A stretch of 64,000 nt of DNA from Rheinheimera hassiensis. GTDB lineage: Bacteria > Pseudomonadota > Gammaproteobacteria > Enterobacterales > Alteromonadaceae. The notes under the pieces were generated by a model. It made no database searches. It was given only the letters and a program-made list of their open reading frames with translations, and was not told where the DNA came from. Every line of letters begins with the position of its first letter. The first letter of the stretch is position 1. Shown here piece by piece: positions 58,582 to 64,000 of the stretch. A program made the position numbers and the translations under genes. Where the stretch lies: positions 1 to 64,000 of the forward strand of contig NZ_JAKUJZ010000011.1 of assembly GCF_022436675.1 (NCBI RefSeq). The letters are read 5' to 3'.

Positions 58582-59463
58582 ATGCTGGTCTCAAATTATC
58601 CTAATGTCAGTATTAACACCGCCAATCCGCCAACGGAGATGGCGCGGCGTGATGCTGTGCGGCGGGATTTATTTGAACCGGTAAAAGAAACGGCAAAACC
58701 GGGTACTGAAAAACCGGTTGCTACTGATGAAAAAGCCCGGCCTGGCAACAATGGCGGAGCGCAGGTTAATCTGTACGATGCCAGCGGCAAAGAAACAGAA
58801 ACGCAGCAGGCCATAGATGGCCGTGGCGAAAAGTCGGATAACCAGCAAGACGAGAAAGGCGAGCAGGCGCCAAAGCAACAAGCCGAGCAGCAGGAACAAC
58901 AAGAAGTTCAGGAGCTTAAAGCCCGGGATCAGGAAGTAAAAACCCACGAGCAGGCTCATGCAGCAGTTGGCGGCCGTTACGCTGGTGCGCCCAGCTACTC
59001 TTACGAACTAGGCCCTGATGGTAAGCAGTATGCTGTGGGTGGAGAAGTGCAAATAGACATTTCGCCAATACCCGGCGACCCGCAAACAACAGTACAAAAA
59101 ATGCAGCAGGTGCGCGCTGCTGCATTAGCTCCGGCAGAGCCTTCGGCAGCAGACAGACGCATTGCGGCAGAAGCTGCCCAGCGGCAAATTCAGGCGCAGG
59201 CCGAACTTGTTAAACAAAATTCAGTCACGGGGCAAAATAGCGACACAGAACAAACAGCAACCCGTTCCGGCTTTGCCGAGCAGGTCGCACAAACTGATAT
59301 CAGCTACAGTGTGTCAGATAACAACGGCGGTAGCGCCGTGGTGTATCCGCAACGCGATACGCTGGCCAGCTCAGCCCAAATGCAACTTCGGCGCAGTGTT
59401 ATCGCCGGGTTTTATCAAACGGCGACAGAGCCGCAAGTCAAACAATCTCTGCAACAGGTTTAG
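58582..59463 (+). CDS. SprA-related putative metalloprotease
   Basis: A 293-residue protein matching the SprA-related / CJM1_0395-type family. The first ~120 residues are low-complexity, charged and Gln-rich. The core is KARDQEVKTHEQAHAAVGG, where HEQAH (122-126) is an HExxH zinc-protease motif. It is followed by YSYELGPDGKQYAVGGEVQIDISPIPGDPQ, the family's most conserved stretch, and a Gln/Ala coiled region. No signal peptide is evident. No substrate is known. It is coupled to the small gene upstream and ends at a hairpin facing tex. Confidence 0.8.
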   Translation: MLVSNYPNVSINTANPPTEMARRDAVRRDLFEPVKETAKPGTEKPVATDEKARPGNNGGAQVNLYDASGKETETQQAIDGRGEKSDNQQDEKGEQAPKQQAEQQEQQEVQELKARDQEVKTHEQAHAAVGGRYAGAPSYSYELGPDGKQYAVGGEVQIDISPIPGDPQTTVQKMQQVRAAALAPAEPSAADRRIAAEAAQRQIQAQAELVKQNSVTGQNSDTEQTATRSGFAEQVAQTDISYSVSDNNGGSAVVYPQRDTLASSAQMQLRRSVIAGFYQTATEPQVKQSLQQV

Positions 59464-59497
59464 CGGGTATAGCACACGCCATACCCGATCGTTTTAT
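59464..59497. terminator. Hairpin between the SprA-like gene and tex
   Basis: CGGGTAT (59464-59470) pairs with ATACCCG (59481-59487) around a ten-base loop, followed by ATCGTTTTATT on the plus strand. It starts right after the SprA-like stop, so it most likely ends that transcript. Confidence 0.65.
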
Positions 59498-61815
59498 TAC
59501 TTCTTCAGTTTGGCGAAGGCTTCAGCAAAAGCATTACCCATTACTGCGTTATTGTCTGCTGGTTTAGTCTGGCGGGGTGCTGCTGCTTTATTGTGTTGTG
59601 GGCGTGCCGCGGTTTTATCGGCGGCTTTATCTGTATTTCTGGGCGCCGCTTGTTCGTCCATTCGCATAGTAAGAGCAATGCGTTTGCGTTCAATATCTAC
59701 TTCCAGCACTTTTACTTTTACCACGTCACCGGCTTTTACCACCTGATGCGGATCACTGACAAATTTATCGGTCAGCGACGAGATATGCACCAAGCCATCC
59801 TGATGCACGCCAATATCGACAAAGGCACCAAAGTTAGTCACGTTAGTTACCACACCTTCAAGCAACATGCCGTCTTTCAGATCTTTTAACGTTTCGACAC
59901 CGTCTTTAAAGCTGGCGGTTTTAAACTCCGGGCGCGGATCGCGGCCGGGTTTGTCCAGTTCTTTTAAAATATCGCTAATGGTTGGCACACCAAAATGCTC
60001 GTCGGCAAAGGCTTTGGCATCAATGCTTTTTAAGAAGCTGCTATTACCAATAATCTGCTCAACCGATTTTTGATGAGCACTGATAATTTTTTCAACCAGC
60101 GGATAGGCTTCAGGGTGCACAGATGACGCATCCAGCGGGTTTTTGCCGTTGTTAATCCGCAAAAAGCCTGCCGCCTGTTCATAAGCCTTTGGCCCCAACC
60201 GTGGCACTTTTAGCAGCTCTTTACGCTCGTTAAAGCGGCCGTTGCTGTCGCGGTAGAACACAATATTTTGTGCCAGGGTTTTATTTAACCCCGCCACACG
60301 GGCCAGCAGTGGCACAGACGCTGTGTTTAAATCAACGCCGACCGCGTTTACGCAGTCTTCTACTACGCCATCGAGAGATTTAGTCAGCAGGCTCTGGTTT
60401 ACGTCGTGCTGGTACTGGCCAACACCAATGGCTTTGGGTTCAATTTTTACCAGTTCTGCCAATGGGTCTTGCAGACGACGGCCGATAGACACTGCGCCAC
60501 GCAGCGATACATCTAAATCCGGAAACTCGAGCGCGGCCAGTTCAGAGGCGGAATATATTGACGCGCCGGCTTCTGACACCATGATTTTTTGCAGTTTTTG
60601 TGCCGGCAGCGCTTTTAATACATCGGCGGCCAATTTGTCGGTTTCACGCGATGCAGTGCCGTTGCCAATGGCAATCAGCTCTATCTTATGCTGCTGACAC
60701 AGTGCGACCAGAGTACGCACCGATTTATCCCACATATTTTGTGGTGCATGCGGAAATATGGTGGTTTGGCTAAGCAACTTGCCGGTTTCATCAATGGCGG
60801 TTACTTTAACGCCGGTACGCAGGCCCGGGTCCAGCGCCAGTGTATTGCGCATCCCGGCCGGTGCTGCCATTAGCAGGTCTTTCAGGTTGCGGGCAAACAC
60901 TTTAATGGCTTCTTCTTCGGCCTTTTCACGCAATTCACTTAGCAGATCATTTTCTAAATGCAGGTGCAGTTTTACTTTCCAGGTCCATTGCACTGCAGTG
61001 CGTAAAAACGCATCTGCAGCGCGGCCTTCATCTTTAATATTAAAGTGGCTGGCCACCATTTGCTCGCACAGGCTGTGGGCAGTTTCTTCATTGGCATCGG
61101 GCACTAACTGCAGTTGCAGCACACCTTCGTTACGGCCGCGGAACATGGCCAGCGCCCGGTGCGAGGGCGTGGTTTTCCAGCTTTCTGTATGCGCAAAGTA
61201 ATCACGGAATTTAGCGCCTTCTTTCTCTTTTGCCGCCACCAGAGTGCTTTTTAGTACCGCATGTTGTGCCAGGTGCTGGCGCAAGCGGGCCAGCAGGTTC
61301 GCATCTTCAGCAAAGCGCTCCATCAGAATATATTTGGCACCATCAAGTACGGCTTTTACATCGGCAAACGCGGCTTCGGCATTAATATAGGCTGCAGCTT
61401 CTGTTTCCGGGGTCAGGCCGGGGTTCGCCATTAACGCGTCGGCCAGAGGGGCAATGCCGGCTTCAATCGCAATCTGGCCTTTGGTGCGGCGTTTGGCTTT
61501 ATACGGCAGATATAAATCTTCCAGCCGGGTTTTATTGTCGGCTGACAGTATGTCTTGTTTTAACTCAGCGGTTAATTTGCCTTGTTCGTCTATGGTTTTT
61601 AAGATCACCTGACGGCGCTCTTCCAGCTCGCGCAAGTAAGTTAAACGCTGTTCCAGATGCCGCAATTGCGTATCGTCCAAACCGCCGGTCACTTCTTTGC
61701 GGTAACGGGCAATAAAAGGTACGGTGGCGCCTTCTTCCAACAACGCGATAGTCGCGGAAACTTGCTCTGGGCGGGCGGCAATTTCTGCTGCAATTTGTTT
61801 AACAATCATAGGCAT
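59497..61815 (-). CDS. tex: Transcription accessory protein Tex
   Basis: RNA-binding protein of 772 residues (E. coli YhgF 773). The N-terminal helix-turn-helix-like region has [23 protein letters not shown] YqgF/RNase H-like domain contains [17 protein letters not shown], followed by HhH motifs ([37 protein letters not shown]). The C-terminal S1 domain has [31 protein letters not shown]. The tail is Lys/Ala-rich. The ATG at 61815 lies 11 bases after AGGA; a second ATG is at 61809. It lies downstream of greB on the same strand, as in E. coli. Confidence 0.96.
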   Translation of the reverse strand: MPMIVKQIAAEIAARPEQVSATIALLEEGATVPFIARYRKEVTGGLDDTQLRHLEQRLTYLRELEERRQVILKTIDEQGKLTAELKQDILSADNKTRLEDLYLPYKAKRRTKGQIAIEAGIAPLADALMANPGLTPETEAAAYINAEAAFADVKAVLDGAKYILMERFAEDANLLARLRQHLAQHAVLKSTLVAAKEKEGAKFRDYFAHTESWKTTPSHRALAMFRGRNEGVLQLQLVPDANEETAHSLCEQMVASHFNIKDEGRAADAFLRTAVQWTWKVKLHLHLENDLLSELREKAEEEAIKVFARNLKDLLMAAPAGMRNTLALDPGLRTGVKVTAIDETGKLLSQTTIFPHAPQNMWDKSVRTLVALCQQHKIELIAIGNGTASRETDKLAADVLKALPAQKLQKIMVSEAGASIYSASELAALEFPDLDVSLRGAVSIGRRLQDPLAELVKIEPKAIGVGQYQHDVNQSLLTKSLDGVVEDCVNAVGVDLNTASVPLLARVAGLNKTLAQNIVFYRDSNGRFNERKELLKVPRLGPKAYEQAAGFLRINNGKNPLDASSVHPEAYPLVEKIISAHQKSVEQIIGNSSFLKSIDAKAFADEHFGVPTISDILKELDKPGRDPRPEFKTASFKDGVETLKDLKDGMLLEGVVTNVTNFGAFVDIGVHQDGLVHISSLTDKFVSDPHQVVKAGDVVKVKVLEVDIERKRIALTMRMDEQAAPRNTDKAADKTAARPQHNKAAAPRQTKPADNNAVMGNAFAEAFAKLKK

Positions 61816-61938
61816 AAACAAAAAATTCCTGATTAAAAAGCACCGTAAAGGTGAAAAACATCAAACTAAAGACACTGTAATATGCCGATTGTCCACTTTG
61901 TCGGGCAAAAAATCCAATCAAGCGCTGTTTTGCCGTTA

Positions 61939-62409
61939 TCAGCCGTAGCGGATTTGGTTAATAAACCACAGTTTGTTGCCTGTAGGCGTAGGTACCAACA
62001 CTTCATCGTCTACAGTTTTTTTCAGTAGAGCCCGTGCCATGGGTGAGTCGATAGAAATGTAATCTTTGCGGCCGTATATTTCATCCGGCCCGACAATACG
62101 AAAGCTCAGCTGCTCGTCCTGTTCGTTTTCAATCTCAACCCAGGCGCCAAAAAATACCTTGCCATCCTGCTGCGGCGAGTAATCTACCACGCGCAGCACT
62201 TCCAGCCGTTTGCGTAAAAAACGAATGCGGCGATCAGTTTCACGCAGCAGTTTTTTATTGTACTGATAATCTGCGTTTTCACTGCGATCACCCAGGCTGG
62301 CAGCCCAGGCTACTTTGGCTGTTACCTCGGGGCGTTTTTCCCGCCATAAATAGTTCAGCTCATGTTGTAAGGCTTCAAAGCCTTCACGGGTAATTAAGTC
62401 GGTTCGCAT
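61939..62409 (-). CDS. greB: Transcription elongation factor GreB
   Basis: RNA polymerase secondary-channel factor of 156 residues (E. coli 158) that stimulates cleavage of backtracked RNA. The coiled-coil N-domain has YLWREKRPEVTAKVAWAASLGDRSENADYQYNKK with the two acidic residues of the tip (GDRSENADY), and the C-domain has GKVFFGAWVEIENE and RKDYISIDSPMARALL. The frame reaches 62484, but the ATG at 62409 gives the conserved N-terminus MRTDLITREG. Its neighbours tex and ompR match E. coli order. Confidence 0.96.
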   Translation of the reverse strand: MRTDLITREGFEALQHELNYLWREKRPEVTAKVAWAASLGDRSENADYQYNKKLLRETDRRIRFLRKRLEVLRVVDYSPQQDGKVFFGAWVEIENEQDEQLSFRIVGPDEIYGRKDYISIDSPMARALLKKTVDDEVLVPTPTGNKLWFINQIRYG

Positions 62410-62666
62410 TGTGTTGGTGTCGTTCGGTAAAAGCAGGCCGGGAATGGTAGCAGTTTTTATTGTATCTGGGCTATTTGCCGCCATAATTTTGACAGCTGCG
62501 CTGTGGTACGAGCTTGGGTTTTTATTTTATTTTTTTTAAAAACATTGGCTTAAATTATAATTTAAAATATTTCTTCACTGTCATTTAGATGTAACAAAAA
62601 TATGCTAGCTAGCGGGGGCGGCCTTGGCTATAGTTACTTCACTGGTGAAAAAAGAGGTAACAGCGC

Positions 62667-62873
62667 ATGAAAATAAAATTATTAAGCGTGGCAGTATCAT
62701 TGATGGTTATAGCCCTGGCAGGTTGCTCAACAGCGCCAGCCAAATACACTTATGTGATAGATCCGGATTTAGCAGAACAAGCAGACAATTTAACCCGCAC
62801 CAGTGCTCATACAGGCCATGTAGTATGGGTTAACCCGCCGATGAAGCGGGTACCGGTGAGTGAGCAAAAATAA
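62667..62873 (+). CDS. Small predicted lipoprotein
   Basis: A 68-residue protein with a lipoprotein signal: MKIKLLSVAVSLMVIALAGC, with the lipobox Cys at residue 20. The ~48-residue mature part (STAPAKYTYVIDPDLAEQADNLTRTSAHTG...) shows no known domain. GAGG lies upstream of the ATG. It has its own promoter region (62410-62666, AT-rich) and a terminator directly behind, so it is monocistronic. Similar tiny lipoproteins are frequent and often of envelope-stress type, but nothing here shows the role. Confidence 0.7.
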   Translation: MKIKLLSVAVSLMVIALAGCSTAPAKYTYVIDPDLAEQADNLTRTSAHTGHVVWVNPPMKRVPVSEQK

Positions 62874-62897
62874 GCTGACAAACTTTGTAACATAAAG

Positions 62898-62930
62898 AAC
62901 CGCCAAGGTTTTTCGCCATGGCGGTTTTTT
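62898..62930 (+). terminator. Intrinsic terminator of the small lipoprotein gene
   Basis: AACCGCCA (62898-62905) pairs with TGGCGGTT (62919-62926) and is followed by TTTT. The 13-base loop is longer than ideal, but position and T-run fit. Confidence 0.75.
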
Positions 62931-62966
62931 CGTTTATAGTGAAGCAAATATTGTGGAGGCTTCACT

Positions 62967-63692
62967 ATGGCCAGTTCAGAAACCCCAAAAATTCTGGTAG
63001 TTGATGATGACATGCGTTTGCGTGCCTTGCTCGAACGTTATCTGGTTGAGCAGGGGTATATAGTGCGCAGCGTGGCAAATTACGAGCAGATGCAACGCCT
63101 GATGGAACGCGAAAACTTCCATTTGGTGGTGCTGGATCTCATGCTGCCGGGTGAAGATGGCTTGTCTATCTGCCGCCGGCTGCGCCAGCAGGAAAATGAA
63201 ATTCCGATCATTATGCTAACGGCAAAAGGCGATGAAGTAGATCGCATCATTGGCCTGGAAATGGGCGCTGATGACTACTTACCCAAGCCATTTAACCCGC
63301 GCGAGCTGTTGGCGCGTATCCGTGCAGTAATGCGGCGCAAAAGTAAAGAGCTGCCGGGTGCCCCTAGCCAGGCCGAGGGCATGGTGGAATTTGGCCCGTT
63401 TAAATTTAATCTGGCCACGCGTGAAATGCGCAAGGGCGAGCAGTTATTACCGCTAACCAGTGGCGAATATGCGGTACTTAAAGTACTGGTAAGCCATCCG
63501 CGGGAACCGTTATCGCGTGACAAGTTAATGAACCAGGCTCGGGGGCGTGATTACTCCGCTATGGAACGCAGCATCGATGTGCAGGTATCGCGCCTGCGCC
63601 GGATGCTGGAAGATGACGCCGCGAACCCGCGCTATATTCAAACGGTATGGGGCCTGGGGTATGTGTTTGTACCGGATGGCAGCGTCAGCTAG
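62967..63692 (+). CDS. ompR: Response regulator OmpR
   Basis: Two-component regulator of osmotic and envelope responses, 241 residues (E. coli 239). The receiver domain has ILVVDDDMRLRALLERYL, phospho-acceptor Asp57 in VLDLMLPGEDG, the Thr in MLTAKG and the Lys in DYLPKPFNPREL. The C-terminal winged helix has LTSGEYAVLKVLVSHPREPLSRDKLM and RSIDVQVSRLRRMLEDD. It is the partner of EnvZ encoded right after it. Confidence 0.97.
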   Translation: MASSETPKILVVDDDMRLRALLERYLVEQGYIVRSVANYEQMQRLMERENFHLVVLDLMLPGEDGLSICRRLRQQENEIPIIMLTAKGDEVDRIIGLEMGADDYLPKPFNPRELLARIRAVMRRKSKELPGAPSQAEGMVEFGPFKFNLATREMRKGEQLLPLTSGEYAVLKVLVSHPREPLSRDKLMNQARGRDYSAMERSIDVQVSRLRRMLEDDAANPRYIQTVWGLGYVFVPDGSVS

Positions 63693-64000
63693 ATGCGTTG
63701 CTTCCCGCGCAGTGCCTTTGGCCAGACTGTTTTCCTGATAGGCCTGTTGCTGCTGATCAATCAGTTAGTGTCTTATCTTTCGGTGGCGTTTTATGTGATA
63801 AAACCCACCACGCAACAAATTAATCACCTGATTGCCAAGCAAATTAAAGTGGTTTTTATTGATGTCGGGCATCAGCAATCGGTTTTGTCTAATGAGCTGA
63901 CGGAGCGCTTTCGCGAAGCAACCGGTATTGAAGTGTATACCGAGCAGCAAGCATTGCAGCAGGGCCTGGCTGAGGCCAGTTACTACGGTTATTTCTCTGA
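63693..64000 (+). CDS. envZ: Osmosensor histidine kinase EnvZ, partial (5' part)
   Basis: Only the first 102 codons are inside the window. They read MRCFPRSAFGQTVFLIGLLLLINQLVS..., a cytosolic basic start, a first membrane helix and then the beginning of the periplasmic domain (IKPTTQQINHLIAKQ). This is the EnvZ N-terminus layout. It starts directly after the ompR stop, with no gap, as in the ompR-envZ operon. The kinase domains lie beyond the right edge. Confidence 0.9.
   Translation, partial: MRCFPRSAFGQTVFLIGLLLLINQLVSYLSVAFYVIKPTTQQINHLIAKQIKVVFIDVGHQQSVLSNELTERFREATGIEVYTEQQALQQGLAEASYYGYFS

Overview
The window is a chromosomal segment of a gammaproteobacterium. Gene content and order point to the Alteromonadales/Rheinheimera-Alishewanella-Arsukibacterium neighbourhood; this placement is an inference, since no rRNA or marker alignment was possible. 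Several blocks keep an order known from Escherichia coli: rho / trxA / rhlB-gppA; ubiE-ubiJ-ubiB-tatABC-tatD; plsB divergent from lexA; and nfuA, comF, bioH, tex, greB, ompR-envZ. A CuA-type cytochrome c oxidase cluster, which E. coli lacks, lies in the middle.

Layout. 1-4070: an AT-rich island holding one very large STAND-like P-loop ATPase, followed by a run of hairpins that ends a TPR-protein gene. 4070-5644: TPR protein and LysR regulator. 5897-9776: methionine salvage, mtnBCD on the minus strand facing mtnE and an omega-amidase across a MetJ-type operator. 9844-12802: MFS transporter, cdd and deoA (pyrimidine nucleoside salvage). 12888-16895: periplasmic binding-like protein, NDH-2, rho, trxA. 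16998-20906: rhlB, gppA, sodC, chaB-like. 21027-27803: a four-gene operon encoding a TVP38/DedA-like membrane protein, a six-hairpin glycosidase-like protein, a GT4 glycosyltransferase and a phosphodiesterase/EEP fusion; it has no obvious named pathway. 27800-35202: a long minus-strand run from ubiE to hemB covering ubiquinone synthesis, Tat export, TatD, a diguanylate cyclase and haem synthesis. 35286-43779: second diguanylate cyclase, DUF885 lipoprotein, small unknown genes, EVE protein, tesB, plsB, lexA. 44087-52296: cox cluster with its assembly factors (Cox11, SURF1, haem A synthase, haem O synthase, SCO). 52289-57359: polysaccharide deacetylase, nfuA, M14 peptidase, comF. 57382-64000: bioH, a small gene plus SprA-like metalloprotease pair, tex, greB, small lipoprotein, ompR, start of envZ.

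How the genes work together. MtnB, MtnC and MtnD carry methylthioribulose-1-phosphate to the methionine keto acid, MtnE transaminates it, and the omega-amidase removes the by-product. The cox block encodes an oxidase plus the factors for haem A and copper insertion, and it sits in the same window as NDH-2, ubiquinone and haem synthesis genes. Regulation visible in the DNA: a four-unit MetJ operator, a LexA box over the lexA promoter, an IscR type-1-like site before nfuA, several intrinsic terminators, and a perfect 23-bp-arm hairpin next to the start codon of the deacetylase gene.

Most novel material: the STAND-like ATPase island (possible defence gene), the 21-28 kb glycosidase/glycosyltransferase/phosphodiesterase operon, and the SprA-like pair that sits where E. 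coli has feoABC. No tRNA, rRNA, CRISPR array, transposase or integrase was seen.
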